Shown: piece after piece, positions 1 through 8,393 of the stretch
Layout of the letters: each line of letters opens with the position of its first letter
How positions within the stretch are numbered: position 1 is the stretch's first letter
Origin: Streptomyces sp. rh34
Lineage (GTDB): Bacteria > Actinomycetota > Actinomycetes > Streptomycetales > Streptomycetaceae
Length of the DNA: 33,794 nucleotides
NCBI RefSeq assembly: GCF_002551245.1
Contig: NZ_NTGZ01000050.1
Span: 1-33,794 of the forward strand
Direction of reading: 5' to 3'
Translations under genes and position numbers: made by a program
The notes under the pieces: model-generated
Database searches by the model: none
The model's input: the letters and a program-made list of their open reading frames with translations, nothing else
What the model was told of the DNA's origin: nothing

Positions 1-29
1 GGCGGGGGTCGCCCGCCCGCCCCGGCGCG

Positions 30-50
30 GGACCGGCTCGTCGCCGGTCC
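30..50 (-). terminator. Hairpin just after cebE
   Basis: A perfect 8-bp stem (30-37 with 43-50) and a 5-base loop lie about 10 bases beyond the cebE stop. There is no T-run, as is usual in Streptomyces. If the permease genes follow to the left, this hairpin could cause partial termination and so give more binding protein than permease. That role is inferred. Confidence 0.5.
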
Positions 51-59
51 GGTGTCAGG

Positions 60-1382
60 TCAGCCGATGGCCTTGTCGATCGTCCGCACGGCCGCGTCCC
101 AGGCGTCGTCGGGGCTGGTGCCGCGCTGCTCCATGTTGTTGATCTGGGTGGAGATGGAGTCCTTGATCACGCCGTCCTTCGGGCCGAGGACCGCCTCGGG
201 GATGGACTTCGCGCCGTCGGCGTAGATCTGGCCGATCGGGGCGTCGTTGAAGTACGGCAGGGTCGCGTTCTTCACGTCGGGCAGGTCGTAGGCGCCCTGG
301 TTGGACGGGAAGACGCCGATCGCCTTGAAGACGGCGGCCTGCTGCTCGGGGGCGGTCAGCCACTTGACGAGCTTGGTGGCCTCGGCGACGTTCTTCCCGG
401 ACTTCGGGACGGCGAGGAAGGAGCCGCCCCAGTTGGCGGAGGTGTTGCCGGGGGCGCTGGTGATGTCCCACTTGCCCTTGTTGGCGTCACCGGCGTAGGT
501 GGAGATCTGGCCGGCCATCCACGCGGGGCAGACGACGGTGGCGACGGTGCTCTTGCGCAGGGCGGCCTGCCACTGGTCCTCGAACTGCGCCAGGCCCTGC
601 GTCAGCTTCTTGGACGCGGCCTCGGCGGCGAGCTTCCAGCCCTTCTCGACGCTGGCGCTCTTCGCGTAGATCGGCTTGCCGCTCGCGTCGTAGTACTGCT
701 CGGGGCTGGAGCTGACCACGGCGTTGAACATGGCGCTCGCGGAGTCCATGAAGTAGGTGCCCTCGGGGGCCTTCTTCTTGTACTGCTCACCCAGGGCCAG
801 GAAGTCCTCCCAGCCGCCCTCGGTCAGCTTCGCGACCTCGGCGCGGTCGGTGGGCAGTCCGGCCTTCTCGAACAGCTCACGGTTGTAGCAGAGGGACATG
901 GGGCCGATGTCGGTGCCCGCGCCGATGACCGCGCCGCTGGGGGCGGTGGCCTGCTTCGCCTTCCACGACACCCACTCGTCCACGCTGATCGCCTTGGAGA
1001 GGTCGGCGAACGAGTCCGCCTTGGTGTCGACGATCTCCTTGATCCGGCCGACCTCGATGCCCTGGACGTCGGCGAGGCCGCTGCCGGAGTTCAGCTGCTG
1101 GAGGAGCTTGGGGTAGTAGTTCTTCTCCTCGGCGGTGGTGTCCTCCTTGACCGTGATCTTCGGGTTCAGCTCGTGGTACTTCTCGAAGAGCCCGGCCTCC
1201 TTGTACCCGAACTGCCCGAAGTCGGCGAGGGTCAGGGTGATGTTCCCGTCCGCGTCGGCTCCCTTGTCCGAGTCGGACGAGCCGCCGCATCCGGTGAGGA
1301 GGAGGGCGGTGACCGTGAGGCCCGTGGTGGCCACGAAGGCTGCTCTCCTGCGTCGACCGGCGACGCTGCGAGTGATGCGCAT
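60..1382 (-). CDS. cebE: Sugar ABC transporter binding lipoprotein, probable CebE
   Basis: This is the extracellular binding component of a carbohydrate ABC importer of the CUT1 type, probably for cellobiose or cellotriose. The 440-residue product starts with an Arg-rich n-region (RRRR at 10-13), a hydrophobic stretch and a lipobox LLTGC with the lipidated Cys at 32. The rest has the usual binding-protein fold features: a family-1 solute-binding domain, the segment YPKLLQQLNSGSGLADVQ, and WMAGQI later on. The ATG at 1382 has AAGGAG seven bases upstream. The cellobiose assignment rests on the sequence style and on a perfect CebR-type palindrome 108 bases upstream. Permease genes and a beta-glucosidase would normally follow but lie outside the window. 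No cebR is seen upstream, where it is often found. It could be a related oligosaccharide system under the same regulator. Confidence 0.8.
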   Translation of the reverse strand: MRITRSVAGRRRRAAFVATTGLTVTALLLTGCGGSSDSDKGADADGNITLTLADFGQFGYKEAGLFEKYHELNPKITVKEDTTAEEKNYYPKLLQQLNSGSGLADVQGIEVGRIKEIVDTKADSFADLSKAISVDEWVSWKAKQATAPSGAVIGAGTDIGPMSLCYNRELFEKAGLPTDRAEVAKLTEGGWEDFLALGEQYKKKAPEGTYFMDSASAMFNAVVSSSPEQYYDASGKPIYAKSASVEKGWKLAAEAASKKLTQGLAQFEDQWQAALRKSTVATVVCPAWMAGQISTYAGDANKGKWDITSAPGNTSANWGGSFLAVPKSGKNVAEATKLVKWLTAPEQQAAVFKAIGVFPSNQGAYDLPDVKNATLPYFNDAPIGQIYADGAKSIPEAVLGPKDGVIKDSISTQINNMEQRGTSPDDAWDAAVRTIDKAIG

Positions 1383-1489
1383 TCCACTGCTCCTTGTTCC
1401 GGGGTGGTACCGGCGCTGTTCCGCGAGGCAGGGCGGAGGGCGTCGGGTCTGGTGCGGGAAGAGGAAGCGCGCGAGACCTTCCCCCAGAG

Positions 1490-1503
1490 TGGGAGCGCTC
1501 CCA
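1490..1503. promoter_or_regulatory. CebR-type operator
   Basis: The 14-base perfect palindrome TGGGAGCGCTCCCA is identical to the binding site known for CebR, the LacI-family repressor of cellobiose uptake in Streptomyces. It lies just downstream of the predicted cebE -10, so a bound repressor would block transcription. Cello-oligosaccharides would relieve the block. Confidence 0.85.
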
Positions 1504-1518
1504 TGCGCCGTTGCCGGA

Positions 1519-1548
1519 AGGTTGCTGCCTCAAGGGGGTGGGTGTCAA
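1519..1548 (-). promoter_or_regulatory. Candidate cebE promoter
   Basis: On the minus strand a consensus -35 TTGACA (1548-1543) is followed 18 bases later by CAACCT (1524-1519), an acceptable Streptomyces -10. The CebR-type operator begins 15 bases further downstream. Position and quality of the -35 support it; there is no start-site data. Confidence 0.5.
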
Positions 1549-1745
1549 GAGTTGAAGACGATTCCGTTGCCGAGGGATGTCCGGCGCGTCACCGAGGGGG
1601 CGTTCGGGCCACCCTCCCGTCGGAAGGTGAACGGGGGCAGGTCGGGCCGGGCTGACTGCCGGGGCATCCCACCCCTGTTAATTTCTCCCTTATGCACCTT
1701 TTGATCATCCTGGTCGCCGACACCAGCCCCGGTGAGTGAGGCGGG

Positions 1746-3422
1746 ATGGGCGTTCTGCGCGACCATCCCGAACTGGCCCTCTTCTTCTGCCTCGCGGCCG
1801 GCTACCTCGTCGGCAAGCTCCGCGTCGGCCCGATCACGCTCGGCGGAATCTGCGGCACCCTGATCGTGTCGCTGCTGCTCGGCACCCGGCACATCAGCGT
1901 CGATGACGACGTCAAGACGGTCTTCTTCGCGCTGTTCATCTTCTCGCTCGGCTACATGGCCGGGCCGCAGTTCTTCGCCAATCTCAACCGCAAGAGCCTG
2001 CGGTTCTTCACACTCTGCCTGATCGAGCTGGTCTGCGTCCTGGGCATCGCCTACGGGCTCGCCAAGGCCTTCGACCTGGACGTGGGCACGGCATCCGGAA
2101 TCCTCGCGGGAGCGGCCACCGAGTCCGCCGTCGTGGGGACGGCGACCGAGGCCATCGGCAAGCTGGAGAACCTGACCTCCGAGCAGATCAGCCAGTACCA
2201 GGGGCACGTCGCCACCGCGTACACGGTCTGCTACCTGTTCGGCCTGATCACCATCGTGCTCTACACCAGCCAGATCATGCCGATGCTGCTGCGCATCAAC
2301 CTGGCGGACGCCTCGCGCGAGCTGTGGGAGAAGATGCGCGGCGGCCAGGGCGGGCTGGAGTCCGACGAGCGCGAGGCGCTGCCCGGCATGGTCGGCCGCA
2401 CCTATCTGGTGACGCGGGCGGACGGGCGGACCGTCGGTGGGCTGGAGAGCGCCATGGGCGGCCGGATCACCGTCGAGGGCATCAAGCGCGGCAGCAGGCT
2501 GCTGACGCCCTCCCCCGGTCTGGAGCTGACACTCAGCGACCTGATCCAGGTGGTCGGGGAGCGGGCGGCCATCATCGAGGCGGGCCGGGAGATCGGCCCG
2601 GAGACCCCGGCCGTGCCGGGGCTCGACGCCCCCCTGGCCACCCGTCAGGTCGCGGTCACCGAGAAGGAGACGGTCGGGGCGACCATCGACCTGCTGGAGA
2701 AGCACCATCCGGAGTTCCGCGAGGACGGCGTCTACGTCACCGACGTGCTGCGCAACGACCAGCACCTGCCCGCGAGCGGGGAGACGGTCCTCGCCCGGGG
2801 CGACGTGCTCACCCTGGTCGGAGCCCGGGGCGGTCTGAACAGGCTCGTCGCGAAGCTCGGCGCGGTGGTGAAGAACGACGCCACCGACTTCATCTACCTC
2901 GGCTTCGGCATCGTGGCGGGCTCGCTGCTCGGCCAGATCGTCGTCAAGCTCGGGGACATCCCGATGTCGCTCGGCACCGGCGGCGGCTGTCTGATCTCCG
3001 GCCTGGTCTTCGGCTGGTTCCGGTCCCGCAGCCAGACCTTCGGGGCGTTCCCCCCGCAGGCCGCGAGCACGCTCAAGGACATGGGCCTGGCCGTCTTCAT
3101 CGCCTGTACGGGACTGGCGGCGGGGCCCCAGGCCTGGCCGCTGCTGAAGGAGTACGGGGCGCTGCTGCCGTTCGCGGGCATCGCCATGGTGCTGGTCCCG
3201 GCGACGGTCTCCCTGGTCGTCGGGCGCAAGCTGCTGAAGATCGAGAAGCCGCTGCTGATCGGCGCGATCGCCGGGCAGCAGTGCTCGACCCCGGCGATCA
3301 CCTCCATCACCCAGGTGGCCCAGAGCTCGGTACCCCTTCTCGGCTACACGATCACGTACACGCTCTCCAACTTCCTGCTGCCGCTGACCGGGCCCATCCT
3401 CGTCGGCGTCCTGGGGGCGTGA
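1746..3422 (+). CDS. aspT: Aspartate:alanine antiporter AspT
   Basis: This membrane antiporter exchanges external aspartate for internal alanine. Coupled to the next gene's decarboxylase it can generate a proton motive force. The 558-residue length is typical of the AspT/YidE family. Two homologous membrane halves flank a soluble centre: helices fill about 1-165 and 385-558, and two TrkA-C-like (RCK_C) domains fill about 205-370. The repeated family signature is visible as GAATESAVVGT near 123 and GAIAGQQCSTPAI near 508. The ATG at 1746 gives the full first helix. The gene lies 162 bases upstream of aspD on the same strand, which supports co-transcription. Substrate choice is inferred from this pairing. 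Confidence 0.88.
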   Translation: MGVLRDHPELALFFCLAAGYLVGKLRVGPITLGGICGTLIVSLLLGTRHISVDDDVKTVFFALFIFSLGYMAGPQFFANLNRKSLRFFTLCLIELVCVLGIAYGLAKAFDLDVGTASGILAGAATESAVVGTATEAIGKLENLTSEQISQYQGHVATAYTVCYLFGLITIVLYTSQIMPMLLRINLADASRELWEKMRGGQGGLESDEREALPGMVGRTYLVTRADGRTVGGLESAMGGRITVEGIKRGSRLLTPSPGLELTLSDLIQVVGERAAIIEAGREIGPETPAVPGLDAPLATRQVAVTEKETVGATIDLLEKHHPEFREDGVYVTDVLRNDQHLPASGETVLARGDVLTLVGARGGLNRLVAKLGAVVKNDATDFIYLGFGIVAGSLLGQIVVKLGDIPMSLGTGGGCLISGLVFGWFRSRSQTFGAFPPQAASTLKDMGLAVFIACTGLAAGPQAWPLLKEYGALLPFAGIAMVLVPATVSLVVGRKLLKIEKPLLIGAIAGQQCSTPAITSITQVAQSSVPLLGYTITYTLSNFLLPLTGPILVGVLGA

Positions 3423-3512
3423 CGTGGCCGGCTTCCCGAGGCCGAAGAGGGGCGGGCCGCCGAGGCTCTGCCGCCGTGACCAAGCCCGTCCCGAGGAGCG
3501 ATCCGCCGGCGA

Positions 3513-3553
3513 CGTCCCGCTGACGGGGTGGGACGCCGTGATCGTCCCGCTGA
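3513..3553 (+). promoter_or_regulatory. Possible alternative hairpins before aspD
   Basis: The 11-mer CGTCCCGCTGA occurs twice, at 3513-3523 and 3543-3553. Between them, GGGACG at 3530-3535 can pair with the CGTCCC of either copy. The two stems (3513-3518/3530-3535 and 3530-3535/3543-3548) exclude each other. This could modulate aspD expression relative to aspT, or be chance in GC-rich DNA. Confidence 0.25.
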
Positions 3554-3584
3554 ACCACTGACCTGCTACGGAGTGGACACCACC

Positions 3585-5237
3585 ATGCCCAGGACCAGCA
3601 TCGGCCGCGAAGAGATCCGGTCGTTCGCCCAGCTCTCCCCCTTCGAGCTGAAGGACAAGTTCATCCAGATCGCGACGGCCGCGCAGAGCGATCGTCCGGG
3701 CCAGAAGGGGAAGTCGACCCGGACGATGCTGAACGCGGGCCGCGGCAACCCGAACTGGGTCGCCACGGGGCCCCGCGAGGCGTACCACGCGCTCGGCTAC
3801 TTCGCGCTGTCGGAGTCCCGGCGGGTGTGGACGGCCGACCACCTGGGCGGCATGCCGGAGGAGCCGGGGTGTGCGGAGCGCTTCGAGCACTTCGTCCGTA
3901 CGCACCCGGAGCTGCCGGGCATCGAGCTGCTGAAGGCGTGCGTGGACCTGGCGGTGAAGCGGTTCGGCTTCGACCGGGACGCGTTCGTGCACGAGCTGGC
4001 GGACTCCTCGATCGGCGACAACTACCCCGTCCCGGACCGGATCCTGCACCACACCGAGCAGATCGTGCGTGGCTACATCGCGGACGAGATGTTCGACCAC
4101 CGGCCGCCGGAGGGGCAGAAGCTGAGCCTGTTCGCGACCGAGGGCGGCACGGCGGCGATGTGCTACATCTTCGACTCGCTGATGAAGAACGGGATCCTGG
4201 AGAAGGGCGACCGGATCGCCCTGATGGTGCCGGTGTTCACCCCGTACCTGGAGATCCCGGAGCTGGACACGTACGACTTCGACGTGGTGCGGGTGGAGGC
4301 GAGCCTGTTCACGGAGACCGGGGTGCGGCAGTGGCGTTACCCCCAGGAGGAGATCGCCAAGCTGGCGGACCCGTCGGTGAAGCTGGTCTGCTGTGTGAAC
4401 CCGAGCAACCCGCCCTCGCTGGCACTCTCCACCCGGGTCGCCGAGCAGATCAGGTCCATCGTCGGCGAGCGGAACCCGAACCTGATCATCGTGACCGACG
4501 ACGTGTACGGGACCTTCGTGGAGGGCTTCCGCTCGCTCGCGGCCGACCTGCCGCGCAACACGCTCCTCGTCTACTCCTACTCCAAGCACTACGGGGCGAC
4601 CGGCTGGCGGCTCGGGGTGATCGCGCTGCACGACGACAACGTGATCGACGCGATGCTGGCGGAGCAGGACCGGGCGCGGAAGGACCGGTTGAACAGGCGT
4701 TACGGGACGCTGTCGCTGAATCCGGAGGAGATCCGGTTCATCGACCGGCTGGTGGCGGACTCCCGGCAGGTGGCGCTGAACCACACGGCGGGCCTGTCGC
4801 TGCCGCAGCAGGTGATGATGGTGCTGTTCTCGCTGTTCGACATGCTGGACGAGGGCCAGGCCTACAAGCACCGGATCCGGGCCATCGTCCAGCAGCGCCT
4901 CGAACTCCTGCTGGAGGGCGCGCACATGAAGGTCTCGGAGGACCCGAAGCGGGCGGCGTACTACATCGAGCTGGATCTGCTGGCCGAGGCCGAGCGTGTG
5001 CACGGGAAGCCGTTCGCCGAATTCCTGGAGAGGAACTACGAGCCGGTCGATCCGCTGTTCCGGCTGGCCGAGCAGACCTCGGTGGTGCTGCTCAACGGCG
5101 GCGGCTTCGACGGCCCGGAGTGGTCGGTGCGGGTGTCGCTGGCCAACCTGGACGACCTGGACTACCTGAAGATCGGCCACCATCTGCGGGCGATCTTCGA
5201 CGCGTACGCACAGGAGTGGCGGGCTCAGGCCGGGTGA
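3585..5237 (+). CDS. aspD: Bifunctional aspartate aminotransferase / aspartate 4-decarboxylase
   Basis: This PLP-dependent enzyme (AspD, also called AsdA) decarboxylates L-aspartate to L-alanine and CO2, with aminotransferase side activity. The 550-residue product has the fold-type I core. The Schiff-base lysine is K334 in SYSKHYGATGWRLG, and CCVNPSNPPS and VTDDVYGTF precede it as expected. Its length matches the aspartate 4-decarboxylase family and exceeds ordinary aspartate aminotransferases (about 400). I chose the ATG at 3585, giving MPRTSIGREE, with GGAG 11 bases upstream; the frame is open further upstream. With aspT it forms the aspartate-alanine cycle, in which cytosolic decarboxylation consumes a proton. 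A strong hairpin follows four bases after the stop. Confidence 0.9.
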   Translation: MPRTSIGREEIRSFAQLSPFELKDKFIQIATAAQSDRPGQKGKSTRTMLNAGRGNPNWVATGPREAYHALGYFALSESRRVWTADHLGGMPEEPGCAERFEHFVRTHPELPGIELLKACVDLAVKRFGFDRDAFVHELADSSIGDNYPVPDRILHHTEQIVRGYIADEMFDHRPPEGQKLSLFATEGGTAAMCYIFDSLMKNGILEKGDRIALMVPVFTPYLEIPELDTYDFDVVRVEASLFTETGVRQWRYPQEEIAKLADPSVKLVCCVNPSNPPSLALSTRVAEQIRSIVGERNPNLIIVTDDVYGTFVEGFRSLAADLPRNTLLVYSYSKHYGATGWRLGVIALHDDNVIDAMLAEQDRARKDRLNRRYGTLSLNPEEIRFIDRLVADSRQVALNHTAGLSLPQQVMMVLFSLFDMLDEGQAYKHRIRAIVQQRLELLLEGAHMKVSEDPKRAAYYIELDLLAEAERVHGKPFAEFLERNYEPVDPLFRLAEQTSVVLLNGGGFDGPEWSVRVSLANLDDLDYLKIGHHLRAIFDAYAQEWRAQAG

Positions 5238-5241
5238 AGGT

Positions 5242-5285
5242 GCGCGCCCCGGCCGGAGGTGGGGTGGGGTCCGGCCGGGGCGCGC
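5242..5285 (+). terminator. Strong terminator after aspD
   Basis: A perfect 16-bp inverted repeat (5242-5257 with 5270-5285) and a 12-base G-rich loop begin four bases after the aspD stop. There is no U-tract, which is common in Streptomyces terminators. It is well placed to end the aspT-aspD transcript. Confidence 0.75.
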
Positions 5286-5353
5286 GGTGGGGGGCACAGG
5301 TGCGGTCCGGGGCCCGAGGGGGACGTACGGGCTGCTGGCCGCCGGTTTCCCCA

Positions 5354-5378
5354 CCGCCACCGGGGCGACCGGTGGCGG
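5354..5378. terminator. Second hairpin in the convergent gap
   Basis: A perfect 10-bp stem (5354-5363 with 5369-5378) closes on the 5-base loop GGCGA. It lies between aspD and the oppositely oriented kinase gene, so it could stop transcription from either side. Confidence 0.5.
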
Positions 5379-5515
5379 CGGGGGCCGGCGTGGGGGTCTG
5401 TACCGCCGACGAGGAGGTACAACGAGCACGCTAGCGGCAACGGAATGGACAAAGAGCGCTTTACGGGCCGCAGTTGGAGTTCTTAGGGCGGGCTTAAGGA
5501 ACCCATCGGCACGGG

Positions 5516-6949
5516 TTAATGCTGGACCCCGGGGCCGGTCGGGGCCCGGGACTCCTTGCGCCGCTGCCGGCCGGTCCTGCGGCCGACCCGCCGGCCGTGT
5601 CCGCGCCGGCCGCGCTCGGGGCGGTTGCCGTACAGGCCGATCCAGATCCGGACCTCCGCGCCGCCGAGGACGGACCTGCCGATGCGCAGGTCGCCGCCGG
5701 TGGACTCGGCGACCCGGCGCACGATGTCGAGACCGAGACCGGTGGAGCCGACGGACCCGCTCGCCGCGTCGCGCCCGCTGGCCCCCCGGGCGAGGGCGGC
5801 CTTCGGGTCGGAGATCCCCGGGCCGGCGTCGGAGACGAGCACGATGACCGCGTCGCCGCTGTGGTGGACGTCGACGGCGAAGGCGGTGCCCTCGGGGGTG
5901 TGGCGGAAGACGTTGCCGAGCAACGCGTCGAGAGCGGCCGCCAGTTCGGGCCGGGCCACCGGGATGCGCACCGTACGGTCGACTCCCGCGAGGCGCACCT
6001 CGCGGCCCTCGTCCTCCGCGAGCGCCGACCAGAAACCCATGCGTTCGCGGATCACCTCGGAGGCGTCGCAGCCCGCCCCCGTCTGCCCGGCCTGGGGCTG
6101 CGGGCGCTGCTCCCGGGCGGTGCGGATGATCGTGTCGACCTCGTGCTCCAACTGCTGGACCGCCGCCCGGGTCTGCTCGGCCGCCGGGCCCTCACCGAGG
6201 GAGGCGGCGTTCAGCCGGAGCACGGTGAGCGGGGTGCGCAGCCGGTGCGAGAGGTCGGCGGCCAGCTCGCGCTCGTTGGCCAGGAGCTGGACGACCTGGT
6301 CGGCCATGGAGTTGAACGCGACGGCGGCGGACCGCAGTTCGGTGGGCCCGTCCTCGGGGACCCGGGTGCCGAGGCGCCCCTCCCCCAGGTCCTGGGCGGC
6401 GCCTGCGAGGCGCTGGGCGGGCTGCACCATCCGTACGCCGAGCCGGTCGGCGACCGCGACCGAGCCCACGATCAGCGCGACACCGACGCCCGCCAGCGTC
6501 AGCCAGGCGGTGGCGACCCCGTGGGAGACCCCGCCCTCGGGGACGAACACCTCGACGACGGCGATGTCCCCGGTGCCCAGCGCGGTCGGCTGGAGGAGCG
6601 CGAAGCCGCCGGTGACCTCGGTGATGGAGGCACGCCCGGCCTTGCGCACGGCCGCCACGTCCTCGGGGGTGGCGCGCCGGGTGCCGATGTCCAGGGGCCC
6701 GCCCTCGGCGGGGACATGGACGGCGAGGCGCCCCCGGTCGCCCGGTTCGGTGGACAGGACCGCCCGGGTCAGCTCCTCGCGGTCGGTGGTGATGGAGAGC
6801 GTCGGGGCGATCGTCGCGGCCTGGCGTTCGGCGTCGGAGAACGCCCGGTCGCTGGCCATCTCCCGGATGACGAGTCCGAGCGGCACGGCGAAGGCGATGA
6901 CGACCATGGCGGTGACCGCGAGGCAGACCTTGACCAGGGCCCATCTCAT
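5516..6949 (-). CDS. Two-component sensor histidine kinase
   Basis: This membrane histidine kinase of 477 residues senses an unknown extracytoplasmic signal and phosphorylates the regulator encoded just upstream. Transmembrane helices lie at about 7-29 and 147-169, with an extracellular loop of roughly 115 residues between them. A HAMP linker spans about 170-222. The phospho-acceptor is H235 in LSHRLRTPLTVLRL. The ATPase domain shows an N-box (GNVFRHTPEG), a G1 box (DAGPGI) and a G2 box (GSTGLGLDIV). The start codon overlaps the regulator's stop by four bases (ATGA), so the pair is translationally coupled. The tail after about 445 is Arg/Gly-rich and probably disordered. The signal cannot be named; the divergent secreted protein gene is one candidate partner. 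Confidence 0.93.
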   Translation of the reverse strand: MRWALVKVCLAVTAMVVIAFAVPLGLVIREMASDRAFSDAERQAATIAPTLSITTDREELTRAVLSTEPGDRGRLAVHVPAEGGPLDIGTRRATPEDVAAVRKAGRASITEVTGGFALLQPTALGTGDIAVVEVFVPEGGVSHGVATAWLTLAGVGVALIVGSVAVADRLGVRMVQPAQRLAGAAQDLGEGRLGTRVPEDGPTELRSAAVAFNSMADQVVQLLANERELAADLSHRLRTPLTVLRLNAASLGEGPAAEQTRAAVQQLEHEVDTIIRTAREQRPQPQAGQTGAGCDASEVIRERMGFWSALAEDEGREVRLAGVDRTVRIPVARPELAAALDALLGNVFRHTPEGTAFAVDVHHSGDAVIVLVSDAGPGISDPKAALARGASGRDAASGSVGSTGLGLDIVRRVAESTGGDLRIGRSVLGGAEVRIWIGLYGNRPERGRRGHGRRVGRRTGRQRRKESRAPTGPGVQH

Positions 6950-7674
6950 GCGGGCGGCTCCGTGACCGGCGTATCGGCCGGGGCGTCGGCGGGCGGCTGG
7001 AGCTTCACGCCGACGCCGCGCAGCGTGTGCAGATAGCGCGGCCGGGCGGCGGTCTCGCCGAGTTTGCGGCGCAGCCAGGAGAGATGGACGTCGATGGTCT
7101 GGTCGTCGCCGTAGGACTGCTGCCAGACCTCGGCCAGCAGCTCCTTACGGGCGACGACCACGCCGGGCCGCCCGGCGAGGAAGGTGAGCAGGTCGAATTC
7201 GCGTCGGGTCAGGTCGAGTTCGGCGCCGTCCAGCTCGGCGCTGCGGCGCAGCGGGTCGATGGAGAGCCCGCCGACGCGGATGACCCTGGGCGGCGTCGCC
7301 TCGCCGCCGGTGGCGCGCGAGCGGCGCAGTACGGCGGCCATCCGGGCGGAGAGGTGCTCGACGGAGAACGGCTTCGTCAGGTAGTCGTCGGCGCCGTCGT
7401 TGAGCAGCCGGACGATCTCGCTCTCGTCGTCCCGGGCGGTGGCGATGATCACGGGCACATCGGTGATGGACCGCAGCATCTTCAGCGCCTCGGCACCGTC
7501 CAGGTCGGGCAGCCCGAGGTCGAGGATGACCACGTCGAAGCGGAAGTGCGCGACCTCGCGCAGCGCTTCGAGCGCGGTGCCCACGCTCCGTACCGTGTGG
7601 GAGGCCTCACTGAGGTGCCGGATGAGGGCGGAACGTACGAACTGGTCGTCCTCGACCACGAGCACACTTGCCAT
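6946..7674 (-). CDS. OmpR/PhoB-family response regulator
   Basis: This 242-residue DNA-binding regulator is the cognate of the kinase downstream. The receiver domain (1-118) has the acidic pair D9/D10, the phosphorylation site D52 in VVILDLGLPDLDG, T79 and K101 in YLTKPF. A PhoB-type winged helix fills about 128-228, with the recognition region DDQTIDVHLSWLRRKL. The ATG at 7674 begins MASVLVVEDD exactly at the first beta strand; the longer open frame upstream is Pro/Arg-rich and is not part of the domain. The 142-base gap to the divergent gene at 7817 is the likely promoter region for both directions and a natural place for autoregulation. Confidence 0.94.
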   Translation of the reverse strand: MASVLVVEDDQFVRSALIRHLSEASHTVRSVGTALEALREVAHFRFDVVILDLGLPDLDGAEALKMLRSITDVPVIIATARDDESEIVRLLNDGADDYLTKPFSVEHLSARMAAVLRRSRATGGEATPPRVIRVGGLSIDPLRRSAELDGAELDLTRREFDLLTFLAGRPGVVVARKELLAEVWQQSYGDDQTIDVHLSWLRRKLGETAARPRYLHTLRGVGVKLQPPADAPADTPVTEPPA

Positions 7675-7816
7675 GGGCGGCACCGTACGCCATGCCGGCG
7701 GGCCCGGTCCCGGCCTCGTCGGAAACCTCCGCAAAGGCCGGAGAAGGGCGGTTGTTCGAGGTCTCGGGAGAGATCCGGAGCGGGCCGGGACAGGCCGGGT
7801 GGTGCAGGATGTGCCG

Positions 7817-8371
7817 ATGCAACGAGGACTCGTACACGCGCTGGCGTGGATGCTCGCCACCGGCGCGGCGGTGACGCTCTCGTGGTGGGGTGTGCACACG
7901 GTCATGGCGGGGACGGCCTACGACCCGCCCCGGGCCGTGCCGGTCTCGGTGGGCTCGGGCCCTCCTCAGCGCATCGGACAGAGCACCGGGGCGCCGCTCG
8001 TCTCCTCGACGCACCGCACCTCGCCCTCCCCCTCCGCCTCGCCCCGCACCGGCGGGGCGAGCCCCTCGCCATCGGCCCCGCGCCCCTCCCGGGCGCCGTC
8101 GGCCACGCCGGCGAAGCCGCCGGCGCCATCGACCTCGGGCAGGGTGAAGAGCTATCGCACCGACGGCGGCCGGGTCGTGTTCGAGCTCGGCGCGCACTCG
8201 GCGAAGCTCGTCTCGGCGACGCCCGAGCCGGGCTGGTCGATGCAGGTGTGGACGAACGACGCGTGGATCCGGGTGGACTTCAGCGACGGGGGCGGGAGGG
8301 ACGGGAAGACGTACTCGGTGTTCTGCACCTGGAACGGGACGCCGCCGACGGTGCAGGTCGTCGAACCGTGA
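7817..8371 (+). CDS. Secreted or membrane-anchored protein of unknown function
   Basis: I do not recognise a named family in this 184-residue protein. A single N-terminal hydrophobic segment (about 8-31, WMLATGAAVTLSWWGVHTVM) is a signal peptide or anchor. A Pro/Ser/Thr-rich linker follows to about 110, then a small domain of about 70 residues. That domain contains VKSYRTDGGRVVFEL, SMQVWTNDAWIRVDF and VFCTWNGTPPTVQV, and looks like a compact beta-fold. The ATG at 7817 has AGGA at 7806-7809; a GTG six bases earlier is less well placed. It is divergent from the two-component genes, which suggests it may be their target or part of the sensed signal. This is inference from position only. Confidence 0.75.
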   Translation: MQRGLVHALAWMLATGAAVTLSWWGVHTVMAGTAYDPPRAVPVSVGSGPPQRIGQSTGAPLVSSTHRTSPSPSASPRTGGASPSPSAPRPSRAPSATPAKPPAPSTSGRVKSYRTDGGRVVFELGAHSAKLVSATPEPGWSMQVWTNDAWIRVDFSDGGGRDGKTYSVFCTWNGTPPTVQVVEP

Positions 8372-8393
8372 TCCGGGTCTGACCAGGGGCGGG

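Larger units (their letters stand above)
1383..1745. other. Divergent control region between cebE and aspT
   Basis: This 363-base gap carries the cebE promoter and its LacI-family operator (listed separately). On the aspT side, 1676-1700 is unusually AT-rich for this genome (TTAATTTCTCCCTTATG) and is the likely aspT promoter area. I find no convincing coding sequence here. Confidence 0.6.

Noticed and set aside
1545..5429. A 1294-codon open frame on the minus strand opposite aspT and aspD
   Set aside because: It is an antisense shadow caused by high GC at third codon positions. Its translation is Arg/His/Gln/Pro-rich with no domain, and the plus-strand genes are clear.
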